Assembly (NCBI GenBank): GCA_036394195.1
Contig: DASWFO010000312.1
Coordinates: 1-23,344 of the forward strand
Direction of reading: 5' to 3'
Origin: DATJPD01 sp036394195
GTDB taxonomy: Bacteria > Pseudomonadota > Alphaproteobacteria > CACIAM-22H2
DNA length: 23,344 nucleotides
Part shown: positions 14,707 to 21,830 of the stretch, one piece after another
Layout: each line of letters starts with the position of its first letter
How positions within the stretch are numbered: the stretch's first letter is position 1
Translations under genes and position numbers: made by a program
The notes under the pieces: model-generated
Told to the model about the DNA's origin: nothing
What the model saw: the letters and a program-made list of their open reading frames with translations, nothing else
Databases searched by the model: none

Positions 14707-15156
14707 TCAGGCAACGTCGATCGTCTTGCGTTGCTTGTTCGCCCCCGGGGCGGTGCGGATATCCACTTTCCGGACCCGCGTCTCCGCCGGTGGGCGCTTC
14801 AGGTCGATGCTGAGCAGCCCGTTGTCGAGCGACGCTCCGGTCACCTCGATCCCGTCCGCCAGCACGAAGCTGCGCTGGAACTGGCGGGCGGCGATGCCGC
14901 GGTGCAGATATACGCGGTCCGTCTCCTCGGCCTGTTTGCCGCGGATGACGAGCTGGTTGTCCTCGATCTGCACCGACAGGTCGTCGGCGGAAAAGCCGGC
15001 GACGGCGAGAGTGATCCGAAGACCGTTCTCGTCGATCTGCTCGATGTTGTACGGCGGGTAGCTCTCAGCCGAGGTCTTGGCGATCCGGTCGAGCGTGCGC
15101 TCGAACTGATCGAACCCTAGAAGCAGCGGGTTGTTGAACAGCGATAGCCGCGTCAT
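14707..15156 (-). CDS. Small heat-shock protein, Hsp20/IbpA family
   Basis: An ATP-independent holdase that keeps denatured proteins refoldable. The 149 residues show an N-terminal arm (Leu-Phe-Asn-Asn-Pro, Gly-Phe-Asp-Gln-Phe), then Tyr-Pro-Pro-Tyr-Asn-Ile-Glu, which is typical of class A rhizobial and IbpA-type proteins. An alpha-crystallin domain follows (about 42-130) containing Leu-Val-Ile-Arg-Gly-Lys and the Gly-Leu-Leu-Ser-Ile-Asp-Leu-Lys-Arg-Pro consensus. The C-terminal tail has Arg-Lys-Val-Asp-Ile, an I/V-x-I/V-like anchor. I start at the ATG at 15156 because AGGAGG lies eight bases upstream and is part of the predicted thermometer. First gene of an operon with DUF1150; a heat-shock-type promoter precedes it. 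Confidence 0.95.
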   Translation of the reverse strand: MTRLSLFNNPLLLGFDQFERTLDRIAKTSAESYPPYNIEQIDENGLRITLAVAGFSADDLSVQIEDNQLVIRGKQAEETDRVYLHRGIAARQFQRSFVLADGIEVTGASLDNGLLSIDLKRPPAETRVRKVDIRTAPGANKQRKTIDVA

Positions 15157-15240
15157 GCGGGCATCCTCCTCACGTTGAGCAATGCCGTCGTTCACGGCAG
15201 GGGACCCTAAAGGGCGTCTCCCGCCGGGCGGCCCGTGACC
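15157..15240 (-). promoter_or_regulatory. ROSE-like RNA thermometer in the hsp20 leader
   Basis: In the transcript, the hsp20 leader ends with a hairpin in which UUGCU (complement of 15178-15182) faces the AGGA of the Shine-Dalgarno sequence across the inner pairs CUCA/UGAG (UUGCUCA-ACG-UGAGGA). UUGCU opposite the ribosome site with a bulged G is the hallmark of ROSE elements. Just upstream, GCCGU-GAACG-ACGGC (15184-15198) is a perfect five-pair hairpin, and CCCUUUAGGG (15205-15214) can form a third. At normal temperature the ribosome site would be masked, and heat would open it. Structure is drawn by hand. Confidence 0.65.
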
Positions 15241-15257
15241 GGCGCCGTCAAGTACCT

Positions 15258-15286
15258 ATATGGGCACCGGCCGGGACGCGATCAAG
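15258..15286 (-). promoter_or_regulatory. RpoH-type (sigma-32) heat-shock promoter for hsp20
   Basis: Read on the minus strand: CTTGAT (15286-15281), 17 bases, CCATAT (15263-15258). This fits the alphaproteobacterial RpoH pattern of CTTGA and a CCATAT-like -10. The transcript would start near 15251, giving a leader of about 95 bases, the size of ROSE leaders. Confidence 0.65.
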
Positions 15287-15343
15287 CCTGCGGTTTCGCC
15301 GCGAATTCAGGCGGTTGCCCCATCCAGGGAGGTGCGGGACAGC

Positions 15344-15366
15344 GGCGGCAGGGCTATACTGCCGCC
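15344..15366 (+). promoter_or_regulatory. Inverted repeat around a TATACT -10 box, ahead of the dehydrogenase operon
   Basis: GGCGGCAG (15344-15351) and CTGCCGCC (15359-15366) are perfect inverted halves with a seven-base spacer. TATACT (15355-15360) overlaps the centre and second half and is a good -10 box, but no clear -35 lies upstream. A repressor bound here would cover the promoter; alternatively it is a leader hairpin. It ends 29 bases before the start codon. Confidence 0.4.
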
Positions 15367-15395
15367 CAACCAAAGTACAACCGAGGGAGGAGATC

Positions 15396-16136
15396 ATGGC
15401 CCACGAGCCGATCCCACGCCGTCAATTCCTCGCCGGCGCCGGAGCCGCCGGCACCGCCGTCGCGGGTGCGCTGGCCGGCGGATTGACCGCCCCGGCCGCT
15501 GCCGAACCCTCGGACATCGCGCCGGCCAAGGGGGCACCGGCGCCGCAGGTATCCGCCGCACCGGAGACCTGGCTGGCCCTCACCGCCGCCGAAGCGGCGT
15601 TCGTCATCGCCGCGGTCGATACCCTGATCCCGGCCGACGAGCTGACGCCGTCCGGCAGCGAGTGCGGGGTCGCCGTTTATATCGACCGCCAGCTCGCCAG
15701 CGCGTGGGGCGGCGGCGCCAAGATGTACCGCAGCGGCCCGTTCCAGAAAGGCAAGCCCGAGCAGGGCTATCAGCTGGCGCTCACGCCGCGCGACTACCTC
15801 GTCGCCGGCATCGCGGCGGCGAACGCGTGGACGCAGAAGACCTATGGCAAGGACTTCGACCGGCTAGCGCCGGAGGACCGCGTCGTCGCTCTGAAGGCGA
15901 TGGAAGACGGCAAGGCGGAGTTCCAGAACTTCAACGCCCGCGGCTTCTTCGAACGCCTGCTCGCGATGACCATGGAAGGGTTCTTCGCCGACCCGGTCTA
16001 TGGCGGAAACCGCGACAAGATCGCCTGGAAGATGATCGGATTTCCCGGCCTGCCGGCGACCTATGCCGGCCTGGTCGATGAGTTCCGCGACAAGCGCTAC
16101 GTCGCGGAGCCGCAATCGATCGCCGATTTCTCGTAA
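15396..16136 (+). CDS. Gluconate 2-dehydrogenase subunit 3 family protein (small subunit, Tat-exported)
   Basis: A 246-residue small (gamma-type) subunit of a membrane flavoprotein dehydrogenase. Arg-Arg-Gln-Phe-Leu-Ala-Gly at residues 8-14 followed by an Ala/Gly-rich hydrophobic stretch is a twin-arginine signal. The mature part has the subunit 3 pattern: Ala-Ala-Val-Asp-Thr-Leu-Ile-Pro-Ala-Asp, Gly-Val-Ala-Val-Tyr-Ile-Asp-Arg-Gln-Leu, and near the C terminus Met-Glu-Gly-Phe-Phe-Ala-Asp-Pro-Val-Tyr-Gly-Gly-Asn. In known relatives this subunit carries the Tat signal for the signal-less catalytic subunit, which would fit here because the next gene product has none. GGAGG lies before the ATG at 15396. 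First gene of a three-gene operon. Confidence 0.88.
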   Translation: MAHEPIPRRQFLAGAGAAGTAVAGALAGGLTAPAAAEPSDIAPAKGAPAPQVSAAPETWLALTAAEAAFVIAAVDTLIPADELTPSGSECGVAVYIDRQLASAWGGGAKMYRSGPFQKGKPEQGYQLALTPRDYLVAGIAAANAWTQKTYGKDFDRLAPEDRVVALKAMEDGKAEFQNFNARGFFERLLAMTMEGFFADPVYGGNRDKIAWKMIGFPGLPATYAGLVDEFRDKRYVAEPQSIADFS

Positions 16137-16148
16137 CGGAGGCGGGCC

Positions 16149-17915
16149 ATGGCAACCAAGCTGAAGGAAGTCGACGCCGTGATGGTCGGCATGGGCTGGA
16201 CCGGCGCCATCATGGCGCGCGAGCTCACCAAGGCGGGCTTGACCGTCGTCGGGCTGGAGCGCGGCGTCGACCGCACGCCGGGCGAGGACTTCACGCTGCC
16301 GGGTGTCCGGGACGAGCTGCGCTACGTCCAGCGCCTCGAGCTGATGCAGGACAATTCCACCGACACGATCACGTTCCGCAACGCGCCGGCGGAGACGGCG
16401 CTGCCAATCCGCCGCTTCGGCGCGTTCCTGCCGGGCGAGGGTGTCGGCGGCTCGGGAATCCACTGGGGTGGGCTGCACTGGCGCTTCCTTCCGACCGATT
16501 TCAGGATCCGCAGCGCGCTCGCGGAGCGCTACGGCAAACAGGCGATTCCCGACGACATGACCATCCAGGACTGGCCGGTGTCGTATGAGGAGCTCGAGAC
16601 GCATTACGATCGCTTCGACAAGCTGTGCGGCGTCTCCGGCAAGGCCGGCAACCTGCGCGGCAAGATTGTCGACGGCGGCAACCCGTTCGAGGGGCCGCGC
16701 AGCGACGAGTACCCGAACCAGCCGATCAAGTCGTCGACGCCCGGCCTGATGTTCGGCGAGGCGGCGAGGGGTCTCGGCTACCATCCGTTCCCGATTCCGA
16801 TCAGCATCTCGAGCGCGCCGTACACCAACGTCGAAGGCCTGCCGCTCGGCTCTTGCGAGTATTGCGGGTTCTGCAATCGCACCGCCTGCGAGGCCAATGC
16901 GAAGGCCTCGTCGATCACGACAGTGATGCCGGCTTTGCGCGCCGATCCGAAATTCGAGCTGCGCGCGCGGAGCTTCGTCACTCGCCTCATCTACGACAAG
17001 GCGGCGAAGAAGGTGCAGGGCGTGGTCTACACCGACCTGCGCACCGGCGAGGAGTACGAGCAGCCGGCCGGGGTGGTCGTGCTCTCGGCCTTCGTGTTCG
17101 GCAACACGCAGATGCTGCTGTTGTCGGGCATCGGCGAGCCTTACGACCACGCCACCGGCAAGGGCATCGTCGGCAAGAACTACGCCTACCAGTTCGAGGC
17201 CGGCGCCACGGCGTGGTTCGAGAACCGCGAGTTCAACGTGTTCATGGATTCACCCGGCATGTCGGTGTGCATCGACGACTTCAACGGGGAGAATTTCGAC
17301 CACGGCGGTCTGGGCTTCTTCGGCGGCGGCTACTTTACCTGCAGCAATGCCAGCGGCGTCATCGGCGGACGGCCGCTGCCGCACGGCTCGCCGCGCTGGG
17401 GTGCCGGATGGAAGCAGGCGACGGCGAAGTGGTACAACAGCGCCGCGCGCTTCAACACCCAAGGCTCGGTCTATTCCCACCGCGACAACTATCTCGATCT
17501 CGACCCGACCTATCGCGACGCCCTCGGCCGGCCGCTGGTCCGCCTGACCTATAACGGCACCGAGAACGACCACAAAATGTCGCGCTACGTCGTTTCGAAG
17601 CTCGAAGGCATCATCAAGGCGATGAACCCGACCCATTACGAGACGCACCTGAGGCCGCGCAACTTCACCGTGGTGCCGTATCAGTCGACGCACAACACCG
17701 GTGGCACCATCATGGGCGCCGATCCGAAGTCGAGCGTGGTGAACCGCTATCTGCAGAGCTGGGACGCCCACAATCTGTTCGTCCAAGGCGCCTCCGTGTT
17801 CCCGCAACAGCACGGCTACAACCCGACCGGCACCGTGGGAGCGCTCGCCTACTGGTCGGCCAAGGCGATCACCACGCAGTATCTGAAAAACCCGGGACCA
17901 CTGGTCCACGCATAA
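16149..17915 (+). CDS. GMC-family FAD dehydrogenase, catalytic subunit (gluconate/glucose dehydrogenase alpha-type)
   Basis: The 588-residue catalytic subunit, expected to oxidise a sugar, sugar acid or polyol with FAD and pass electrons to a cytochrome. The FAD loop is Gly-Met-Gly-Trp-Thr-Gly (residues 14-19). Gly-Glu-Gly-Val-Gly-Gly-Ser-Gly-Ile-His-Trp-Gly-Gly is the second FAD-contact region. Cys236, Cys239, Cys242 and Cys247 form a cluster followed by Glu-Ala-Asn-Ala-Lys-Ala-Ser; relatives such as bacterial FAD glucose dehydrogenase bind a 3Fe-4S centre with Cys at this site. The C terminus has His-Asn-Thr-Gly-Gly-Thr and His-Gly-Tyr-Asn-Pro-Thr-Gly-Thr, which hold the catalytic His/Asn. 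No signal peptide, so export with the Tat subunit is inferred. Substrate not determined. Confidence 0.9.
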   Translation: MATKLKEVDAVMVGMGWTGAIMARELTKAGLTVVGLERGVDRTPGEDFTLPGVRDELRYVQRLELMQDNSTDTITFRNAPAETALPIRRFGAFLPGEGVGGSGIHWGGLHWRFLPTDFRIRSALAERYGKQAIPDDMTIQDWPVSYEELETHYDRFDKLCGVSGKAGNLRGKIVDGGNPFEGPRSDEYPNQPIKSSTPGLMFGEAARGLGYHPFPIPISISSAPYTNVEGLPLGSCEYCGFCNRTACEANAKASSITTVMPALRADPKFELRARSFVTRLIYDKAAKKVQGVVYTDLRTGEEYEQPAGVVVLSAFVFGNTQMLLLSGIGEPYDHATGKGIVGKNYAYQFEAGATAWFENREFNVFMDSPGMSVCIDDFNGENFDHGGLGFFGGGYFTCSNASGVIGGRPLPHGSPRWGAGWKQATAKWYNSAARFNTQGSVYSHRDNYLDLDPTYRDALGRPLVRLTYNGTENDHKMSRYVVSKLEGIIKAMNPTHYETHLRPRNFTVVPYQSTHNTGGTIMGADPKSSVVNRYLQSWDAHNLFVQGASVFPQQHGYNPTGTVGALAYWSAKAITTQYLKNPGPLVHA

Positions 17916-17931
17916 GGCATCGGGGAGTCAC

Positions 17932-18297
17932 ATGCACTGTCGTTTTCTGTGGGCCGGACTACTCGTCCTGTCTCTTGCGACGCCCGCCGCTGCCGCCGAC
18001 CAGGCGCACGGCAAGCAGCTCTACCAGGCCTGCGCCGCCTGCCACGGCGCCGAGGGCAAGGGCGGGAGCCTCGGCCCGAACCTCGCCGGCGTGGTCGGGC
18101 GCAAGGCGGGATCGCTCGATGATTTCCGCTATTCGAACGCGATGAAGCGCAGCGACCTGGTGTGGGACGACGGCAACCTGCGCGACTACGTGACCAACCC
18201 GCAAGCCAAAATCAAAGGCAACCGGATGCCGTTCTCCGGCGTCGCCAACCCCGGCGACGCCGACGATATCGTCGCATATCTGAAGACGCTGAAATGA
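17932..18297 (+). CDS. Monoheme cytochrome c, third gene of the dehydrogenase operon
   Basis: A 121-residue class I cytochrome c with a Sec signal (1-22, ending in a run of Ala). One haem site Cys34-Ala-Ala-Cys37-His38 and likely axial Met99 in Gly-Asn-Arg-Met-Pro-Phe. Leu-Gly-Pro-Asn-Leu and Val-Gly-Arg-Lys-Ala-Gly are class I landmarks. A gap of 16 bases and a GGGGAG ribosome site place it in one operon with the flavoprotein, so it is the probable electron acceptor. Classical gluconate and FAD glucose dehydrogenases use a triheme subunit of over 400 residues; this one has a single haem and no membrane anchor besides the signal. It also resembles the cytochrome at 5414. Confidence 0.9.
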   Translation: MHCRFLWAGLLVLSLATPAAAADQAHGKQLYQACAACHGAEGKGGSLGPNLAGVVGRKAGSLDDFRYSNAMKRSDLVWDDGNLRDYVTNPQAKIKGNRMPFSGVANPGDADDIVAYLKTLK

Positions 18298-18308
18298 TGC
18301 GAAGGATC

Positions 18309-18329
18309 ATCCCCGCGCCAAGCGGGGAT
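18309..18329. terminator. Hairpin between convergent cytochrome c and CMD genes
   Basis: ATCCCCGC (18309-18316) pairs perfectly with GCGGGGAT (18322-18329) over a five-base loop. There is no T run on either side, so it may be a factor-dependent or bidirectional terminator, or a remnant of the REP-like repeat family. Confidence 0.4.
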
Positions 18330-18360
18330 GCAGCGCACAACGTCGTTCCCGGGACTCACG

Positions 18361-19011
18361 CTAGTTCAGCGCCTGCAGCGGCGGGGCGACACCCTCGGGC
18401 AGCGGGTAGCGGTCAACGTTGAGCAGCATCGACACCATCGTGTAATAGCCGAGCACGCCGATGAGATCGACGACACCGCGCTCGCCGAACTGGGTCCTGA
18501 CGGCGTCGAACCGCGCGTCACTGACGTGTTTCCGGTCGAGAAGCTCGCGGCTGAAATCATAGATCGCCGCCTCATCGGCCTGCATCGCGGCGGGCCGCCG
18601 CCCGGCGGCGATGTCGTCAGCGATCGCCGGGCTCAGCCCGGCCTTCATCGCCAGCACGTGATGGGCCTGCCATTCATATTGCGACGTCCAGTGCCGCGCG
18701 GTGATCAGGATCGCGAACTCGTTGAGGCGCTGTGGCAGCGACGTCTTGAAGCGGACGTATTCCCCAACCTTCTGTACGCGGTCGCCGAGGTCCGGGCTTC
18801 GCAACAGCGCATTGAACGGTCCGCCGAGGCCGTTCATCGAGCCGCGCGGGCCGCTCATGATGCTGTCCACCACCGCTTTCTGCTCGGCGGTCATCTCGTC
18901 CAGTTTGAGCGGCTTGAAACGGTCGCCGCGCAGCGGTGGCATGTCGGCAGCCAACGCCACCGCGGTGCCGACCAGCGCGAACAATGCACCCCAGGCGAAT
19001 TTGCGACGCAT
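18361..19011 (-). CDS. Exported carboxymuconolactone decarboxylase-like protein
   Basis: A 216-residue protein with a Sec signal (1-21, ALA cleavage) and a CMD/AhpD-type helical core: Glu-Phe-Ala-Ile-Leu-Ile-Thr-Ala-Arg, then Tyr-Glu-Trp-Gln-Ala-His-His, then Ala-Gly-Leu-Ser-Pro-Ala-Ile. The CxxC pair of AhpD peroxidase reductases is absent, so a thiol redox role is unlikely; the Glu-Trp-x-x-His arrangement is that of the decarboxylase-like branch. Export is unusual for true CMD enzymes of aromatic breakdown and suggests a different periplasmic job. GGGAGGAT before the ATG supports the start. It converges on the dehydrogenase operon and diverges from the amine oxidase gene. Confidence 0.85.
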   Translation of the reverse strand: MRRKFAWGALFALVGTAVALAADMPPLRGDRFKPLKLDEMTAEQKAVVDSIMSGPRGSMNGLGGPFNALLRSPDLGDRVQKVGEYVRFKTSLPQRLNEFAILITARHWTSQYEWQAHHVLAMKAGLSPAIADDIAAGRRPAAMQADEAAIYDFSRELLDRKHVSDARFDAVRTQFGERGVVDLIGVLGYYTMVSMLLNVDRYPLPEGVAPPLQALN

Positions 19012-19137
19012 GGCATCCTCCCTTTGGGCGGCATTTTTGTTCGATTAGAGAAGCTGAGGATAGCCCTGAGGTGCCGCGGAGGCCAGCGGAGCGACCTCTA
19101 GCCGTTCCGCCCCGCCACACACATATAAGCCGCAGCG

Positions 19138-20418
19138 ATGACGTGCCATCATCCGCGTATCCTGATCGTCGGTGCGGGTGCTGCCGGTTTGATGGCTGGC
19201 CGCGATCTGGCACGCGCCGGCGCGCGGGTGACGATCCTGGAGGCCCGCGACCGGCTGGGCGGACGCATCTTCCCACTTCCCCGCCGGGAGTTCTGCTACG
19301 ACGCCGCTGGTGGCGCCGAGTTCGTCCATGGCGACGCGCCGGTGACCGGCGCCTTGGCGCGCGACGCCGGACTTTCGCTATCGCTCGTCGGCGGAACGCG
19401 ATGGAGCGTCGAAAACGGCCTCTTGATTCCGGACAATGCGCCGCCGCCCCATGCCGACGAACTCCGCCAGGCGCTGGCAGAGCTACAGCACGATATCTCG
19501 GTGGCCGAGTTCCTGGAGACGCGGTTTGCCGGTCCCGATTACGCGGAGCTCAGGCAAGCGATCGAACAGATGGTCGAAGGCTACGACGCCGCCGATCCGC
19601 GCCGGGCCAGCACGTTTGCGATCCGCGACGAATGGATGGCCGAAGGCCTTCATCAGCAGCGGCGGATCGACGACGGCTATGGTGCGCTGATCGATTTTCT
19701 CGCCGCAGAGTGCCGCCAGCATGGCGCCGCGATCCATCTCGGAACGCCGGTTCGGGCGATTGAGGCGGTGGACGGGCGCATGGTGGCGCGCATGCCGGGA
19801 GATTCCCTGGAGGGCGCCGCAGTCGTGTTGACCGTGCCGTTGCCGCTTCTGACCGAGATCGATCTCCCTCCGGCCGCCCGCCGGAAAGCAGCACTCGCCA
19901 CGGCCAATATCGGATTTGGCAACGTCGTGAAAATCCTCCTGAGATTCCGCACCAGGTGGTGGGCCGATCTCGATCCTGGGCTCGAGGACATGTCGTTCGT
20001 GTTCTCCGATACGGTCGTCCCGGTTTGGTGGACTCAGGTTCCGGCGGCACACCCGGTGCTGACCGGCTGGCTGGGCGGACCGAAAACCGAACGTGTCGCC
20101 CATCTCACGGCGGACGGGCTCATCGAGACGGGACTGGCCGGGCTCGCCGAAATTTTCCGTCGCCCGTTGAGCGTCTTGAAGGGAGATCTCGTCGCGGCGC
20201 GCGCCCTCAACTGGGGCGCCGATCCCTTCGCGCGCGGGGCCTATTCGTACGCCACGCCGACGACGGCACGGGTCAAGCCGGTGTTCCGGCAGCCCGACGG
20301 CGACAACGTTTTCTTTAGCGGCGAGGCGTTCTACGTTGGCCGCGACATGGCGACCGTCGAGGCGGCACTGGCCAGCGGTCAGGAGACGGCGCGCTCAATT
20401 CTGGCCGACCAAAGATAG
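19138..20418 (+). CDS. FAD-dependent amine oxidase family protein
   Basis: A 426-residue flavoprotein of the monoamine oxidase superfamily. The N-terminal Val-Gly-Ala-Gly-Ala-Ala-Gly (residues 11-17) binds the ADP part of FAD. Glu-Ala-Arg-Asp-Arg-Leu-Gly-Gly-Arg-Ile is the second family signature. The C terminus Phe-Ser-Gly-Glu-Ala-Phe with Ala-Thr-Val-Glu-Ala-Ala-Leu-Ala-Ser-Gly is the third FAD segment. No signal peptide is evident, so it is probably cytoplasmic. The family oxidises amines, polyamines or amino acids, or acts as a desaturase; the substrate cannot be read from the sequence. The ATG at 19138 follows an AT-containing stretch but has no strong ribosome site. Confidence 0.88.
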   Translation: MTCHHPRILIVGAGAAGLMAGRDLARAGARVTILEARDRLGGRIFPLPRREFCYDAAGGAEFVHGDAPVTGALARDAGLSLSLVGGTRWSVENGLLIPDNAPPPHADELRQALAELQHDISVAEFLETRFAGPDYAELRQAIEQMVEGYDAADPRRASTFAIRDEWMAEGLHQQRRIDDGYGALIDFLAAECRQHGAAIHLGTPVRAIEAVDGRMVARMPGDSLEGAAVVLTVPLPLLTEIDLPPAARRKAALATANIGFGNVVKILLRFRTRWWADLDPGLEDMSFVFSDTVVPVWWTQVPAAHPVLTGWLGGPKTERVAHLTADGLIETGLAGLAEIFRRPLSVLKGDLVAARALNWGADPFARGAYSYATPTTARVKPVFRQPDGDNVFFSGEAFYVGRDMATVEAALASGQETARSILADQR

Positions 20419-20484
20419 GCTCACCGCGCCCGCGGAGTGCGGAAATACACAGTCTGGCGGCGATTTGAGCCGTAGACTTCACGC

Positions 20485-21036
20485 GTGCGAGTCGCTGCCG
20501 CAGCCCTATTCCTATTTGCCACGTCCGTCGGCGCTGCCGCCTGTCCGGCCACGGTCGAAATGTGCTTTCGACCCGGCCCGGAGCCCTGCGAGCCGAAGAT
20601 CGTCGCTGCGATCGACAACGCGAGATCGTCGCTGCTCGTTCAGGCCTACGGCTTCACCGATCGCGGCATCATCAGCGCGATCGACCGCGCCCACGCGCGC
20701 GACCTGCCGGTGCGGGTCTTGCTCGACAAGGAAAACCGCTCCAGCCGCTACGGCGGGCTGGCTGACTTGCAAGACCATGACGTTCCCGTCCGCATCGATG
20801 ACCGTGTGGCGATTGCGCACAACAAGGTGATCGTCATCGATGGCGAGCGGGTCATCGGCGGCTCGTATAATTACTCGAGCGCTGCGGAAAAAAAGAACGC
20901 CGAGAACGTCACGCTCATCGACTCTGCTTGCGTCGCGGACGCGTTCACGGAAAATTTCGATGCCCGTTGGGCGGCCTCGGCACCGGTTGCAGGGATCGCC
21001 CGTGACGCCGAGCGAAGCGACCGGCGGTCCCGATAA
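20485..21036 (+). CDS. Secreted phospholipase D-like nuclease (Nuc type)
   Basis: A 183-residue single-HKD protein. A Sec signal (1-19) precedes the mature part. The catalytic motif is His112-x-Lys114-x4-Asp119 (His-Asn-Lys-Val-Ile-Val-Ile-Asp) followed by Gly-Gly-Ser-Tyr-Asn-Tyr-Ser and Lys-Asn-Ala-Glu-Asn, the Nuc/PLD pattern. Proteins with one HKD motif form the active site as dimers. In the Nuc family the activity is a metal-independent endonuclease, so a periplasmic or secreted DNase is the best guess; a phospholipase cannot be excluded. Cys20, Cys27 and Cys35 could form a disulfide. Starts at a GTG; there are 66 bases after the amine oxidase stop, same strand. Confidence 0.88.
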   Translation: MRVAAAALFLFATSVGAAACPATVEMCFRPGPEPCEPKIVAAIDNARSSLLVQAYGFTDRGIISAIDRAHARDLPVRVLLDKENRSSRYGGLADLQDHDVPVRIDDRVAIAHNKVIVIDGERVIGGSYNYSSAAEKKNAENVTLIDSACVADAFTENFDARWAASAPVAGIARDAERSDRRSR

Positions 21037-21041
21037 ACCAA

Positions 21042-21071
21042 AAGGGCCCCGCCGGAAATGGCGAGGCCCTT
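21042..21071 (-). terminator. Intrinsic terminator shared by tRNA-Ala and the PLD gene
   Basis: AAGGGCC (21042-21048) pairs with GGCCCTT (21065-21071), with inner pairs CGCC/GGCG (21050-21053 with 21060-21063), one C/A mismatch and a six-base loop. On the minus strand a T-rich tail (TTTTGGTTTAT, part of it in the stem) follows, fitting termination of tRNA-Ala. It lies five bases after the convergent PLD stop and may serve both. Confidence 0.65.
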
Positions 21072-21076
21072 CAATT

Positions 21077-21152
<76 letters not shown>

Positions 21153-21218
21153 GAAATTCGTCTCAAAGCTTCTCGTCCCCGCGGCCCGGCCTGGCGGGGG
21201 CGGACCCTTATTAGCATA

Positions 21219-21236
21219 GGCTGGCGGCCGCCAGCC
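21219..21236 (-). terminator. Palindrome after the TIGR02300 gene, possible terminator
   Basis: The 18 bases GGCTGGCGGCCGCCAGCC are perfectly self-complementary and lie 13 bases after the TIGR02300 stop. With no spacer the hairpin must open its central pairs, and no T run follows, so this is tentative. Confidence 0.3.
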
Positions 21237-21248
21237 ACGCCGGCGGCG

Positions 21249-21602
21249 TCAGCGCTCCTCTTCGTCGACGTTGTCGACGACCTCGGCCACGTCCTCGTCG
21301 TCCTCGCCGAGCTCGGAGGTATCCTCAATGACCGCCTCATCCTCCTTTTCCTCGCCCGCCTCGGCCCCGACGACCTCTTCCTCGATCGGCTCGAGGTCAT
21401 CGCCGGCTTCCGCCGGTGCCGGCGGCGGCACCGGCCGCGGCGCCGGTGCGGGCACGGCCTTGGTGCGCTTCGTCTTTAGCGCCACCTCGGGATCGAATTC
21501 GGCCCCGCATTTCGGGCAGAGGATCGGGTCCTTCTCGAGATCGTAGAACCGCGCGCCGCAGGACTGGCAGGTCCGCTTGAGACCCCAATTGGACTTCGTC
21601 AC
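21249..21602 (-). CDS. TIGR02300 family zinc-ribbon protein with acidic tail
   Basis: A 117-residue protein of unknown function that is widespread in alphaproteobacteria. The N terminus (Thr-Lys-Ser-Asn-Trp-Gly-Leu-Lys-Arg) leads into two CxxC knuckles, Cys-Gln-Ser-Cys and Cys-Pro-Lys-Cys, on either side of Phe-Tyr-Asp-Leu-Glu-Lys-Asp-Pro; this FYDLN-type segment names the family. A Pro/Ala-rich linker follows and then a strongly acidic, disordered tail (Glu/Asp runs to the end). The zinc ribbon suggests nucleic-acid or protein binding; the tail resembles proteins that contact basic partners. Start is the GTG at 21602, with GGGAG eight bases upstream; the longer frame to 21638 adds sequence unlike the family. 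Next to tRNA-Ala and divergent from aroA, a common order. Confidence 0.9.
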   Translation of the reverse strand: MTKSNWGLKRTCQSCGARFYDLEKDPILCPKCGAEFDPEVALKTKRTKAVPAPAPRPVPPPAPAEAGDDLEPIEEEVVGAEAGEEKEDEAVIEDTSELGEDDEDVAEVVDNVDEEER

Positions 21603-21635
21603 TACATGTACTCCCACCGGCTGAAAATCGCGTGG

Positions 21636-21673
21636 CACATGCCATGCCCCTCCCCGCTTGTCAATGCAAGCGG
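21636..21673 (-). promoter_or_regulatory. Possible promoter and inverted repeat ahead of TIGR02300
   Basis: On the minus strand TTGACA (21664-21659) is a perfect -35, with a weak CATGTG -10 at 21641-21636 after 17 bases. An inverted repeat CCGCTTG-N6-CAAGCGG (21654-21673) covers the -35 and could be an operator. The -10 is poor, so confidence is low. Confidence 0.3.
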
Positions 21674-21830
21674 CTTAGGGCCACGGGCGAGCCCAGCGGC
21701 CACGTTTTTGGGCGCCCCGGCAAACCGGCGATACCGCCTCAGGGCCCGTACCCGGCCGGCTGTGCCCTGGCGAGGCTATATGGTAGATGGGGCTCCCACC
21801 GGCAACCCTCCGCGTTCAAGGCTTTTTGAC

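Noticed and set aside
15153..15166. Three-codon upstream reading frame (ATG CCC GCA TGA) overlapping the hsp20 start
   Set aside because: Its ATG overlaps the ribosome site spacing, with no room for initiation; probably chance.
15864..17150. 428-codon minus-strand frame opposite the dehydrogenase genes
   Set aside because: Compositional shadow spanning two real genes, without motifs or a ribosome site.
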